NCBI GenBank assembly: GCA_020692565.1
Contig: JAIMKJ010000011.1
Coordinates: 1,382-58,690, forward strand
DNA length: 57,309 nt
DNA from: Thermomonas sp.
Lineage (GTDB): Bacteria; Pseudomonadota; Gammaproteobacteria; Xanthomonadales; Xanthomonadaceae
Direction: 5' to 3'
Under the pieces are notes generated by a model that had not been told where the DNA came from, did not search any database, and worked only from the letters and a program-made list of their open reading frames with translations. The translations under genes were made by a program, and so were the position numbers. Shown piece after piece: positions 7,778 to 16,556 of this stretch (positions are counted from its first letter, which is position 1; each line of letters starts with the position of its first letter).

Positions 7778-9886
7778 ATGTCCAGTCGCAATGTGCACGA
7801 TGACATCGCCGCGCAGCCGCTGACCCGGCTCAGCGGCGTCGGCGAAGTCGTCGCCGAAAAGCTTGCCGCGCGCGGCCTCGTGACCCTGCAGGATCTGTGG
7901 TTCCACCTGCCCCGGCAGTACGAGGACCGCACCGAACTGACGCCCATCCGCATGCTGCAATCGGGCCTGCCGGCGCAGGTCGAGGGTACGGTCGAAGCGG
8001 TCGAGCGCAGCTACCGCGGCCGGCCGATGCTGCGCGTCGCCATCGGCGACGGTTCGTATTCGACCCTGGTGCTGCGCTTCTTCCATTTCCGTTCGCAGCA
8101 GATCGCGCAGTTCGCGCACGGCACGCGCGTGCGGGTGTACGGCACGCCGCGTTCCGGCCAGCACGGGCTGGAAATCGTGCATCCGAGTTATCGCGTGCTC
8201 GGCGACGCCGACGATCCCGCGCTCAGCGATCGGCTCGATCCGATCTATCCCGCCATCGAAGGCATCGGCCCGGCGGTGCTGCGCAAGCTGATCGGCCAGG
8301 CGCTGCAACGCCTGCCGGACGAAACCGCGCTCGAACTGCTGCCGGCCGACGTGCTGGCGCGCGAACCGCTGTGCGCGGGCCTACCGTCGCTGCGCGAAGC
8401 CTTGACGACGCTGCATCGCCCGCCGCAGGGCAGCGATCTGCAGGCATTGCTGGCGGGCACGCATCCCGCCCAGCGCAGACTCGCGCTGGAAGAACTGCTT
8501 GCGCATCACCTCAGTCTGCGCAGACAGCGCATCGCGATGCAGGCGCACACCGCGCCCGCGCTGCGCGGCGGCAAGCGCGTGACCGAATTGCGCAAAGCGC
8601 TGCCGTTCGCCTTGACCAAAGCGCAGCAGCGCGTATTCCTTGAAATCCGCGACGATCTCGCCAAGCCGGTACCGATGTTGCGGCTGGTGCAGGGCGATGT
8701 CGGCAGCGGCAAGACCGTGGTCGCGGCGATGGCGGCGATGCTGGCGATCGAACAGGGGCATCAGGCCGCGCTGATGGCGCCGACCGAACTGCTGGCCGAA
8801 CAGCATCTCGCGAACCTCCGCGGCTGGCTGGAACCGCTGGGCGTGCGCGTGGTCTGGTTGGCCGGCAAGGTCACCGGCAAGGCGCGCGAGGCCGTGCTCG
8901 CCGAAATCGCCAACGGCACGGCGCAACTGGTCGTCGGCACCCATGCGCTGATGCAGGAGGGCGTGGCGTTCCGCGATCTTGCGCTGGCCATCGTCGACGA
9001 GCAGCATCGTTTCGGCGTGCATCAACGGCTCGCGCTGCGCGACAAGGGCAGTGCCGGCAGCAACGTGCCGCATCAGCTGGTAATGACCGCAACCCCCATC
9101 CCGCGCACGCTGGCGATGGCGGCCTACGCGGATCTGGATGTCTCCGCGATCGACGAACTGCCGCCGGGGCGCACGCCGGTGCAGACCGTCGTGCTCAGCG
9201 CCGAGCGTCGTCCGGAATTGATCGAACGCATCCGCGGGGCCTGCGCCGAAGGCCGGCAGGCGTACTGGGTCTGCACCCTGATCGACGACAGCGACGAAGT
9301 CGTCGCACAGGCCGCGCAAAGCACGTTCGAGGCGTTGACCCAGCAGCTTCCGGAACTGCGGATCGCGCTGGTCCACGGCCGGCTGAAGGCCGGCGAGAAA
9401 CAGAAGACGATGGCCGCGTTCAAGGTCGGCGAGGTGCAACTGCTGGTGGCGACGACGGTGATCGAAGTCGGCGTCGACGTGCCGAACGCATCGCTGATGA
9501 TCATCGAGAACGCCGAGCGCCTGGGCCTCGCGCAGTTGCACCAGCTGCGCGGACGGGTGGGGCGCGGCAGCACCGCGTCGAGCTGCGTGCTGCTGTACCA
9601 GGCGCCGCTGTCGCAGATGGCGCGGCAGCGGCTGGCGACCATGCGCGAAACCAACGACGGTTTCGTCATCGCCGAGCGCGATCTGCAACTGCGCGGCCCG
9701 GGCGAACTGCTGGGCACGCGCCAGACCGGTCTTGCCGCATTCCGTATCGCCGATCTCGGCCGCGATGCCGCATTGCTGCCGACCGTGCAGCGGATCGGCG
9801 AAGCGCTGATGTCCGCGTCGCCCGAGTTGGCCGAACGCATCACCGAGCGCTGGATCGGCGGCGCCGCGCGTTACGCCAGCGCCTGA
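7778..9886 (+). CDS. recG: ATP-dependent DNA helicase RecG
   Basis: RecG reverses stalled replication forks and remodels branched DNA. The 702-residue product has the N-terminal OB-fold wedge domain (about residues 60-150), then the superfamily-2 motor: Walker A GDVGSGKT at 306-313, the RecG-type motif II DEQH at 407-410 followed by RFGVHQR, motif III MTATPIPRT, and motif VI QLRGRVGRG. The length is normal for the family. The start codon lies 45 bases after ridA without a strong ribosome site; it gives the usual N-terminus ending in LTRLSGVGEVVAEKL. The stop is 6 bases from the convergent repressor gene at 9893, with no clear terminator between. Confidence 0.96.
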   Translation: MSSRNVHDDIAAQPLTRLSGVGEVVAEKLAARGLVTLQDLWFHLPRQYEDRTELTPIRMLQSGLPAQVEGTVEAVERSYRGRPMLRVAIGDGSYSTLVLRFFHFRSQQIAQFAHGTRVRVYGTPRSGQHGLEIVHPSYRVLGDADDPALSDRLDPIYPAIEGIGPAVLRKLIGQALQRLPDETALELLPADVLAREPLCAGLPSLREALTTLHRPPQGSDLQALLAGTHPAQRRLALEELLAHHLSLRRQRIAMQAHTAPALRGGKRVTELRKALPFALTKAQQRVFLEIRDDLAKPVPMLRLVQGDVGSGKTVVAAMAAMLAIEQGHQAALMAPTELLAEQHLANLRGWLEPLGVRVVWLAGKVTGKAREAVLAEIANGTAQLVVGTHALMQEGVAFRDLALAIVDEQHRFGVHQRLALRDKGSAGSNVPHQLVMTATPIPRTLAMAAYADLDVSAIDELPPGRTPVQTVVLSAERRPELIERIRGACAEGRQAYWVCTLIDDSDEVVAQAAQSTFEALTQQLPELRIALVHGRLKAGEKQKTMAAFKVGEVQLLVATTVIEVGVDVPNASLMIIENAERLGLAQLHQLRGRVGRGSTASSCVLLYQAPLSQMARQRLATMRETNDGFVIAERDLQLRGPGELLGTRQTGLAAFRIADLGRDAALLPTVQRIGEALMSASPELAERITERWIGGAARYASA

Positions 9887-9892
9887 GCCGGC

Positions 9893-10252
9893 TCAGGTCG
9901 ATTCCCCGTCGTCCTTGTCCGGCGTCGGACAGTAGATATCGTGCAGCGTCTGGATGACCTTGTGGACCGGGCCATCGGCTACCGAGTAATAGACGTTCTG
10001 CGATTCGCGGCGGGTCTGCACCCAACCGCCCTCGCGCAGCACCGCCAGATGCTGCGACAGCGCCGATTGGCTCAGCGCCACTTCGTCGTTGATCTCGCCG
10101 ACGGTGCGTTCGCCATCGATCAGCAGGCACATCACCCGCAGCCGCTGCGGATTCGACAATGCTTTCAACAGGTCCGCGGCCTGCTCGGCCTGTGCCTGCA
10201 TCTTCGCGCCCATCGGCACCCGCGCGGATGTCTTGTTCGACGCGGCAGCCAT
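9893..10252 (-). CDS. BigR/SqrR-like ArsR-family persulfide-sensing repressor
   Basis: This is a 119-residue winged-helix ArsR/SmtB regulator. The recognition region is SQSALSQHLAVLREGGWV followed by a beta wing with RRESQNVYY. It has exactly two cysteines, Cys42 (RVMCLLIDGE) and Cys108 (DIYCP), at the positions I recall for the redox pair of Xylella BigR. There, sulfide or persulfide forms a disulfide or polysulfide link and releases DNA. It lacks an ArsR metal-binding ELCVC motif. The start chosen is the ATG at 10252; the frame is open further upstream but that part is the shadow of the rhodanese gene. It lies 2 bases after rhodanese and is co-transcribed with it, so it likely regulates itself through the operator at 10681-10707. 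Confidence 0.88.
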   Translation of the reverse strand: MAAASNKTSARVPMGAKMQAQAEQAADLLKALSNPQRLRVMCLLIDGERTVGEINDEVALSQSALSQHLAVLREGGWVQTRRESQNVYYSVADGPVHKVIQTLHDIYCPTPDKDDGEST

Positions 10253-10254
10253 GC

Positions 10255-10644
10255 TCAGGCGCCCTCCACGGCGCCGCCGGCATCCAGCCATTGCGTATAG
10301 CCGCCGGCCAGCGACAGGGGGCGATCGAAGCCCAGCCGCCGCAATGTGTCCGCCGCCAGCGCCGAACGCCCGCCGGTGCGGCAGTACAGCACCACCGGAT
10401 CTTGGCGGTGCGACAGATGCGGGTCGGTCCTGAAATTCAGCGCCGGATGGCCGTCGACCTGGAATTCCAACACCCCGCGGGGGATGTTCACCGCGCCCGG
10501 CACCCGGCCGGCGGCGAATTCTTCGGGTTCGCGCACATCGATGACGGGCACGCCGTCGGCCAGCAGGGCGCGCAGGCGTTCGCTGTCGATTTCCTCGATC
10601 ACTGCCCGCGCTTGGGCGACCAGATCCTGGGCGGTGTAGTGCAT
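10255..10644 (-). CDS. Single-domain rhodanese sulfurtransferase
   Basis: This cytosolic 129-residue rhodanese moves sulfane sulfur between thiols or to acceptors such as cyanide or sulfite. The catalytic loop is CRTGGRS with Cys88 as the persulfide carrier; VIDVREPEEFAAGRVPGAVNIP near residues 34-55 and the C-terminal LAGGYTQWLDAGG are standard family blocks. Its start faces the SQR gene across 89 bases of AT-rich DNA. The ribosome site is AGGAGCC. With the downstream repressor it forms the left arm of the sulfur block and could receive persulfide made by SQR. Confidence 0.93.
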   Translation of the reverse strand: MHYTAQDLVAQARAVIEEIDSERLRALLADGVPVIDVREPEEFAAGRVPGAVNIPRGVLEFQVDGHPALNFRTDPHLSHRQDPVVLYCRTGGRSALAADTLRRLGFDRPLSLAGGYTQWLDAGGAVEGA

Positions 10645-10663
10645 GGCAGGCTCCTGAGAAGGG

Positions 10664-10692
10664 TTGACAGTCTAGCAAACTCTAATTAAGAT
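10664..10692 (+). promoter_or_regulatory. Strong sigma-70 promoter of the SQR-RND operon
   Basis: A consensus TTGACA (10664-10669) is spaced 17 bases from TAAGAT (10687-10692). Transcription would begin near 10699, inside the palindrome, leaving a ~35-base leader with GGGAGG at 10724-10729 before the SQR start codon. Confidence 0.78.
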
Positions 10693-10707
10693 AATTCTAA
10701 ATTAGAA
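10681..10707. promoter_or_regulatory. Palindromic operator for the BigR/SqrR-like repressor
   Basis: Two nested inverted repeats lie between the divergent genes: TCTAATT (10681-10687) with AATTAGA (10700-10706), and TTCTAA (10695-10700) with TTAGAA (10702-10707). The AT-rich TTCTAA/TTAGAA core resembles BigR/SqrR operators as I remember them. It overlaps the -10 box and start point of the SQR promoter, which fits repression by steric block. Binding by the product of 9893-10252 is inference. Confidence 0.68.
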
Positions 10708-10733
10708 ATCAATCAATTAATTCGGGAGGCGCC

Positions 10734-12005
10734 ATGAGCGGCATCGTCGTGATCGGGGCGGGTTTGGCGGGCATGAGTGCGGCCTACGAGCTGCGCGAGA
10801 TTCTGGGTAAAGGGCACGACATCACGGTGATCGGCGACGGCGATCGCTTCAGCTTCACGCCTTCCAATCCGTGGGTGGCGGTGGGGTGGCGCAAACCGGG
10901 TGAGATCACCCTGCAGGCCGGCGAGCATCTGGCGAGGAAAGGCATCGTCTTCCGCGACGACGGCGTGGCGCGTATCGAGGCCGATGTCCATCGCATCCAC
11001 ACCGGTAGCGGCGAAGCCATCGACTACGACTCTCTGCTGATCTGCACCGGACCCAAGCTGGCCTTCGACGAAGTGCCGGGCAGCGGTCCGGACGGCGGCC
11101 ATACGCAGTCGGTCTGCACCACGCCGCACGCACTGCGCGCCTGGGACGCCTATCAGGAATTCCTGAAGATGCCGGGCCCGATCGTGGTCGGCGCGATGGC
11201 GGGCGCGAGCTGCTTCGGACCGGCCTACGAATTCGCGATGATCCTCGACGCCGACCTGCGCAAGCGCAAGCTGCGCGACAAGGTGCCGATGACGTTCGTC
11301 ACCAGCGAACCGTACATCGGCCACATGGGGTTGGGCGGCGTCGGCGATTCCAAGGGAATGATGGAATCGGAGATGCGCCAGCGACACATCAAATGGATCA
11401 CCAACGCCAAGGTCTCGCACGTAGAGGCGGGCGTGATGCATGTCGTCGAACACGACGACAGCGGCGAGGTCGCGAAAGCGCACGCGCTGCCGTTCGCGTA
11501 TTCGATGATGTTGCCGGCGTTCCGGGGCGTGGATGCGGTGGCCGCTGTCGAAAATCTCTGCAACCCGCGCGGCTTCGTGCTGGTGGATGCGCATCAGCGC
11601 AGCCTGAAATATCCGAGGATCTTCGCCGCCGGCGTGTGCGTGGCGATTCCGCCGGTCGAAGTCACGCCGATTCCCACCGGCGCGCCGAAGACCGGCTTCA
11701 TGATCGAATCGATGGTCACCACCATCGTCCGCAACATCGCGGCCGAACTCAAGGGCGAGGCCGCGACGTTCGAAGGCACGTGGAACGCGGTCTGCCTCGC
11801 CGACATGGGCGATACCGGCATGGCCTTCGTCGCGCTGCCGCAGATCCCGCCACGCAATGTCACTTGGACGAAATCCGGCAAGTGGGTGCATCTGGCCAAG
11901 GTCGCCTTCGAAAAATACTTCCTCTACAAGATGCGCAACGGCACCAGCGAGCCGATCTACGAGAAGTACGTGCTCAGCGCTCTTGGCATCGACCGATTGA
12001 AATGA
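10734..12005 (+). CDS. sqr: Sulfide:quinone oxidoreductase
   Basis: SQR is a membrane-peripheral flavoprotein that oxidises sulfide to sulfane sulfur/persulfide and reduces the quinone pool. The 423-residue product starts with the FAD fold VVIGAGLAGMSAAYEL. Cysteines lie at 128 (SVCTTP), 160 (GASCFGP) and 354 (NAVCLADMG), nearly the same numbers as the catalytic trio 128/160/356 I recall for the Acidithiobacillus enzyme. The motif PIPTGAPKTGFMIE near residues 313-325 and a C-terminal amphipathic region (WVHLAKVAFEKYFLYKM) fit quinone-side membrane binding. It is the first gene of a plus-strand operon with a consensus promoter and an operator overlapping the start point. Confidence 0.92.
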   Translation: MSGIVVIGAGLAGMSAAYELREILGKGHDITVIGDGDRFSFTPSNPWVAVGWRKPGEITLQAGEHLARKGIVFRDDGVARIEADVHRIHTGSGEAIDYDSLLICTGPKLAFDEVPGSGPDGGHTQSVCTTPHALRAWDAYQEFLKMPGPIVVGAMAGASCFGPAYEFAMILDADLRKRKLRDKVPMTFVTSEPYIGHMGLGGVGDSKGMMESEMRQRHIKWITNAKVSHVEAGVMHVVEHDDSGEVAKAHALPFAYSMMLPAFRGVDAVAAVENLCNPRGFVLVDAHQRSLKYPRIFAAGVCVAIPPVEVTPIPTGAPKTGFMIESMVTTIVRNIAAELKGEAATFEGTWNAVCLADMGDTGMAFVALPQIPPRNVTWTKSGKWVHLAKVAFEKYFLYKMRNGTSEPIYEKYVLSALGIDRLK

Positions 12006-12044
12006 CGCTTGAAACGATATCCACCAACGCTCTGGAGCAATGAC

Positions 12045-12254
12045 ATGAACATGAACCTCGACCGTGCCGTCATGGCCTTCGCCGGCGTGATGATCCTGAT
12101 CAGCCTCGCCCTCACCCATTTCGTCTCGCCCTGGTGGTGGCTGTTCACGGCCTTCATCGGCCTGAATCTGGTCCAGGCCAGTTTCACCGGGTTCTGCCCG
12201 GCGGCCATCGTCTTCAGAAAACTCGGCGTGGGTGGTGGATGCGCCTTCAAATGA
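12045..12254 (+). CDS. DUF2892 (YgaP-like) inner-membrane protein
   Basis: A 69-residue protein with two predicted membrane helices (about residues 9-27 and 30-48) and the family segment SFTGFCPAAIVFRKLGV. In E. coli YgaP the same domain is the membrane anchor of a rhodanese; here rhodanese and DUF2892 are separate genes on either side of SQR. Cys51 (GFCPA) and a near-terminal Cys66 are candidate sulfur carriers. The ATG at 12045 was chosen because GGAG precedes it; an earlier in-frame ATG at 12009 has no such site. Its TGA overlaps the next start as ATGA. Confidence 0.85.
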   Translation: MNMNLDRAVMAFAGVMILISLALTHFVSPWWWLFTAFIGLNLVQASFTGFCPAAIVFRKLGVGGGCAFK

Positions 12255-13330
12255 CATCGCCGGCGCGCGTGCTCATCGCTGCGGCGCTGACATTGTCGCT
12301 GGCCGCGTGCGGCGGCGATGACGTTGCGCGCGACAACGCGCCGCTGCCGAAACTCGAGACCCATGTGGTCGCAGTCGGCGATGCGCCGACCGGTCGCAGT
12401 CGGGACGGCGTGGTCGAAGCCGTGCGCGAAGCGGTGCTGTCGGCGCAGACCACGGGTCGCGTGGCCGCGGTGGATGTCGATGTGAACGACCGCGTCATCG
12501 CCGGGCAGATATTGCTGCGGCTGTCCGTGGTCGAACAGCAGGCGGGCGTGGATGCAGCGCGGGCGCAGCTGCGCGCAGCGGAGGCGTCGGCCGTCGAAGC
12601 CGAGCGCAACTATCAGCGATTTGCGTCCCTGGCGAAGGACAATTACGTCTCGCGCGCGCAACTCGATCAGGCGCGCGCCGCGCGCGATGCCGCCAATGCC
12701 GCACGCGATGCCGCGCGCGCGCAACTGTCGTCCGCGGGGCAGGGCGCCGATTACACGATCGTGCGCGCGCCCTATGCGGGCGTCGTCGCCGCGCGTCGCG
12801 TCGAGCCCGGCGAAGCGGTCGCGTCCGGGCAGCCGTTGTTGACGGTGTATGCGCCCGACGATCTGCGCATCGAAGTGCAGGTGCCGCAGTCCGAAGCCGA
12901 TGCGATCCGCGCCCGGCCCGGCGCCCGCATCGTCTTCGACGGCGGCGTATCCGTGGATGCGCGTCAGGTCGTGGTCTATCCGAGCGCCGATCCGTTGAGT
13001 CACAGTGTGACCGTGCGCGTGCTGTTGCCGCGGATGTCGGTGCCGATCGCACCGGGCACGACCGCGAAAGTCGCGTTCCAGATCCGGGGCGACGACAAGA
13101 CCGTGCGTATCCCCGAAAAGGCGATCGTGCGTCGCGGTGAACTCATTGGTGTCTACGTGCTGAAGGACGGCATGCTGACTTTGCGTCAGCTGCGTCCCGG
13201 CGCGCGCGAAGGCGACAGCGTCGAAGTCCTGGCCGGTCTGCGCGCGGGCGATGTGGTCGCCCTCGACCCGGAGGCCGCACTGCAGGCGCTGATCGAACAG
13301 CGCACTGCGGGCGGTAACGGCCATGAGTGA
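12251..13330 (+). CDS. RND efflux periplasmic adaptor lipoprotein
   Basis: This membrane-fusion protein would link the RND pump at 13323-16556 to an outer-membrane channel. The 359-residue product has a lipoprotein signal with LSLAAC and lipidated Cys20, then a barrel-sandwich hybrid (TTGRVAAVDVDVNDRVIAG), a helical hairpin rich in Ala/Arg/Asp (about residues 90-155), the second lipoyl half (IVRAPYAGVVAARRVEPG), and a beta-barrel/membrane-proximal part. The ATG at 12251 overlaps the DUF2892 stop as ATGA; an alternative ATG at 12239 adds four residues. Its stop overlaps the pump start by 8 bases, so translation is probably coupled through three genes. Confidence 0.9.
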   Translation: MTSPARVLIAAALTLSLAACGGDDVARDNAPLPKLETHVVAVGDAPTGRSRDGVVEAVREAVLSAQTTGRVAAVDVDVNDRVIAGQILLRLSVVEQQAGVDAARAQLRAAEASAVEAERNYQRFASLAKDNYVSRAQLDQARAARDAANAARDAARAQLSSAGQGADYTIVRAPYAGVVAARRVEPGEAVASGQPLLTVYAPDDLRIEVQVPQSEADAIRARPGARIVFDGGVSVDARQVVVYPSADPLSHSVTVRVLLPRMSVPIAPGTTAKVAFQIRGDDKTVRIPEKAIVRRGELIGVYVLKDGMLTLRQLRPGAREGDSVEVLAGLRAGDVVALDPEAALQALIEQRTAGGNGHE

Positions 13331-16300
13331 GTCGGCGCCGCCGCGGCTCGGTTTCTCCGGTCGCATCGCCAGCGCGTTCCAGGCCAATCCGCTGACGCCG
13401 ATCCTCGCGTTGATGGGTTTGATGCTGGGCCTGGTCGCAGTGATGATCACGCCGCGCGAGGAAGAGCCGCAGATCGATGTGACCATGGCGAACGTGTTCG
13501 TGCCGTTCCCGGGCGCGAGTGCGCGCGATGTCGAACAGTTGGTCAGCTATCCGCTGGAACAGACACTGTCGGAGATCGAAGGCGTCAAACACGTCTATTC
13601 GATCAGCCGGCCGGGGATGGCGGTGCTGACGGTCGAATACACCGTGGGCGTGGCGCGCCAGCCGGCGATCGTGCGCCTCTACAACCAGGTGTTCTCGAAC
13701 GCGGACTGGATGCCGCAGGGCGTCGGCATCGGCCAGCCCTTGATCAAGCCGAAAGGTATCGACGATGTGCCGGTGATGGCGCTGACGCTGTGGTCGGACG
13801 ATCCGGCGACCGGCGTCGAATCGCTGGCCGCCGTCGCGCGCACGCTGGAAACCGAAATCAAGCGCACGCCGGGCACCCGCGATGTCTACACCATCGGCGC
13901 GCCGGATCGCGTGGTCGCGGTCACGCTGGACACTACGCGTCTGGCGGCATTCGGACTGACCGTCGGCGAAATCGCGCAATCCTTGCAGGTCGCGAATGTA
14001 GTGCGCCACGTCGGCGAGCGCGTCGGCGGCGACCGCGCGGTGCCGGTGACGGCCGGCCGCTTTCTGGTGGGTCGCGACGATGTGGCCGGGCTGATCCTCG
14101 GCGTCCACGACGGCAAGCCGGTGATGCTGTCGGATGTCGCCGACGTGCGCGCCGGCATCGACGTGCCCGCCAGCTACGTCTGGCATGGCGCGCCTGCGGG
14201 CATGGCCGGGCCGAAGGCGGGTATCGCGCCCGCGCTGACCATCGCCATCGCCAAGAAGCCCGGCAGCAATGCCGCCGACATCACTGCGTCGGTCGCGGAA
14301 CGCATCGAGCGACTGCGCGGCGAACTGATCCCCGACGGCATGCATGTCGATGTCGTCCGCGACTATGGCCAGACCGCGACCGACAAGGCGCAGAAACTGA
14401 TCCAGAAGTTGTTCTTCGCCACGATGTCGGTGGTGCTGCTGGTGCTGTTCGCGCTGGGCCGGCGCGAGGCGCTGGTGGTGGGTGCCGCGGTGGTGCTGAC
14501 TCTCGCGCTGACCCTGTTCGCATCCTGGGCGATGGGGTTCACGCTCAACCGCGTGTCGCTGTTCGCGCTGATCTTTTCGATCGGCATCCTCGTCGATGAC
14601 GCCATTGTCGTGGTCGAGAACATCCACCGGCACATGGCGCGCGGCGGCAAGACCCTGCGCGAAGCGATTCCGCTGGCGGTCGACGAAGTCGGCGGGCCGA
14701 CCATCCTCGCCACGTTCACGGTGATCGCGGCGCTGCTGCCGATGGCGTTCGTCAGCGGGCTGATGGGGCCGTACATGCGGCCGATTCCGATCAACGCATC
14801 GGCGGGCATGGTGATTTCGCTCGCGGTGGCGTTGGTCGTCACGCCGTGGCTGTCGCTCAAACTGCTCAAGCCGCATGCGGCGCATGCCGACAGCGGCGAT
14901 TCGCGTCTGCATCGTCTGTTTTCGAAGGCGATGACGCCATTCCTGAATCGCGGGGGTGGCGCCAACGATCGCGCGCCGCGCCGCCGTCGCTGGCTGTTCG
15001 GCGGGATGGTCGCGCTGGTGCTGGCCGCCGCAAGCCTCGCCGTGTTTCAACTGGTCGTGCTGAAGATGCTGCCGTTCGACAACAAATCGGAGGTGCAGAT
15101 CGTCGTCGACATGCCCGAAGGCAGCACGCTGGAAACCACCAATGCACTTTTGAGCGATCTTGCCGCCGCCGTGTCGACATTCCCGGAAGTGCGGAGCTTT
15201 CAGGGATATGCGGGCACGTCCGCGCCCATCAATTTCAACGGCCTGGTGCGCCAGTATTTCCTGCGCAGCGGCGCCAATGTCGGCGACCTGCAGGTGAATC
15301 TGGTCGACAAACATCATCGCGACCGCAAGAGCCACGACATCGCCCGCGCGATGCGGCCGCAGTTGGCGGTGATCGGCCAGCGTTACGGCGCATCGGTAAA
15401 AGTGGTGGAAGTGCCGCCGGGTCCACCGGTGTTGTCGCCGCTGGTGGCGGAAGTCTACGGGCCGGATTACGCGCACAGCCGCGAAGTCGCCCTGGCCCTG
15501 GCGCAGCGCTTCCGCGGGACCGAGGGCATCGTCGACATCGACACCACGGTCGAAGCGCCGTCGCCGCGCGAAGTGCTGGTCGTGGATCGCGAACGCGCGA
15601 CGCGGCTCGGTGTCGATCAAGCCACCATCGCCAGTACCTTGGCCGCGGCGGTCGGCGGCTACGACGCGACCTACGTGCAGGACGGCGTGTCGCGTTATCC
15701 CAAGCCGGTAAGGCTGCGCACGCCGATCGCCGATCAGGCTGGACTCGACCGCCTGCTCTCGCTATCGGTGAAGGGCGACCAGGGGCAGCCGGTGGCCTTG
15801 TCTGAGCTGGTGAACGTGGTGCGCGCGCCGTGGGACGGCGCGATCCACCACAAGGATCTGCTGCCGGTGGTGTACGTGATGGGCGACGAGGCCGGCGAAC
15901 TCGACAGCCCGCTGTACGGGATGTTCGATGTCGTCGGTCAGGTGTCCGACAACGCGATCGAAGGCCGCAGGCTGTCGCAATTCTTCATCCGCCAGCCTGC
16001 CGATAGCGCCGGTTATGCCGTCAAGTGGGACGGCGAGTGGCAGATCACCTACGAAACCTTCCGCGACATGGGCATCGCCTACGCGGCGGGCCTGGTGCTG
16101 ATCTATCTGTTGATCGTGGCGCAGTTCCGCAGCTACGTGGTGCCACTGATCATCATGGCGCCGATTCCGATGACCGTGATCGGCGTGATGCCGGGGCATG
16201 CGCTGCTCGGCGCGCAGTTCACCGCGACCTCGATGATCGGCATGATCGCACTGGCCGGGATCATCGTGCGCAATTCCATCCTGCTGGTGGATTTCATCAA

Positions 16301-16556
16301 TCAGGCCGTGGCGGAAGGACGGGCGATTGGCGATGCGGTGATCGAGGCCTGTGCGGTGCGCGCGCAACCGATCGTGCTGACCGCGGCGGCGGCGATGCTC
16401 GGCGCGTTCTTCATCCTCGACGATCCGATCTTCAACGGGCTCGCGGTGTCGCTGATCTTCGGCATCCTGGTCAGTACGGTCTTGACGCTGGTGGTCATCC
16501 CGCTGCTGTATTACGTTCTGTTGAATCGCAACGCTACGAAGGAAAAGACGCCATGA
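13323..16556 (+). CDS. RND-family efflux pump permease (HAE-type)
   Basis: This 1077-residue inner-membrane proton-driven exporter has the usual 12-helix RND layout: helix 1 near residues 22-40, a large periplasmic loop, a helix block at ~360-520 containing the proton-relay pair Asp425-Asp426 (GILVDDAIVVVENI), a second loop, and a final helix block with ALAGIIVRNSILLVDFI. Substrate is not readable. It begins inside the adaptor gene and ends as ATGA with the OsmC gene, so it is embedded in a sulfide-oxidation operon. No TolC-like gene lies nearby, so it must borrow an outer-membrane channel. Export of sulfane-sulfur compounds or of toxic molecules linked to sulfur stress is inference. Confidence 0.92.
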   Translation: MSESAPPRLGFSGRIASAFQANPLTPILALMGLMLGLVAVMITPREEEPQIDVTMANVFVPFPGASARDVEQLVSYPLEQTLSEIEGVKHVYSISRPGMAVLTVEYTVGVARQPAIVRLYNQVFSNADWMPQGVGIGQPLIKPKGIDDVPVMALTLWSDDPATGVESLAAVARTLETEIKRTPGTRDVYTIGAPDRVVAVTLDTTRLAAFGLTVGEIAQSLQVANVVRHVGERVGGDRAVPVTAGRFLVGRDDVAGLILGVHDGKPVMLSDVADVRAGIDVPASYVWHGAPAGMAGPKAGIAPALTIAIAKKPGSNAADITASVAERIERLRGELIPDGMHVDVVRDYGQTATDKAQKLIQKLFFATMSVVLLVLFALGRREALVVGAAVVLTLALTLFASWAMGFTLNRVSLFALIFSIGILVDDAIVVVENIHRHMARGGKTLREAIPLAVDEVGGPTILATFTVIAALLPMAFVSGLMGPYMRPIPINASAGMVISLAVALVVTPWLSLKLLKPHAAHADSGDSRLHRLFSKAMTPFLNRGGGANDRAPRRRRWLFGGMVALVLAAASLAVFQLVVLKMLPFDNKSEVQIVVDMPEGSTLETTNALLSDLAAAVSTFPEVRSFQGYAGTSAPINFNGLVRQYFLRSGANVGDLQVNLVDKHHRDRKSHDIARAMRPQLAVIGQRYGASVKVVEVPPGPPVLSPLVAEVYGPDYAHSREVALALAQRFRGTEGIVDIDTTVEAPSPREVLVVDRERATRLGVDQATIASTLAAAVGGYDATYVQDGVSRYPKPVRLRTPIADQAGLDRLLSLSVKGDQGQPVALSELVNVVRAPWDGAIHHKDLLPVVYVMGDEAGELDSPLYGMFDVVGQVSDNAIEGRRLSQFFIRQPADSAGYAVKWDGEWQITYETFRDMGIAYAAGLVLIYLLIVAQFRSYVVPLIIMAPIPMTVIGVMPGHALLGAQFTATSMIGMIALAGIIVRNSILLVDFINQAVAEGRAIGDAVIEACAVRAQPIVLTAAAAMLGAFFILDDPIFNGLAVSLIFGILVSTVLTLVVIPLLYYVLLNRNATKEKTP

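Noticed and set aside
10253..10678. A 261-residue form of the ArsR regulator
   Set aside because: The added part is the rhodanese gene read in another frame; the 119-residue form has the family length and cysteine positions.
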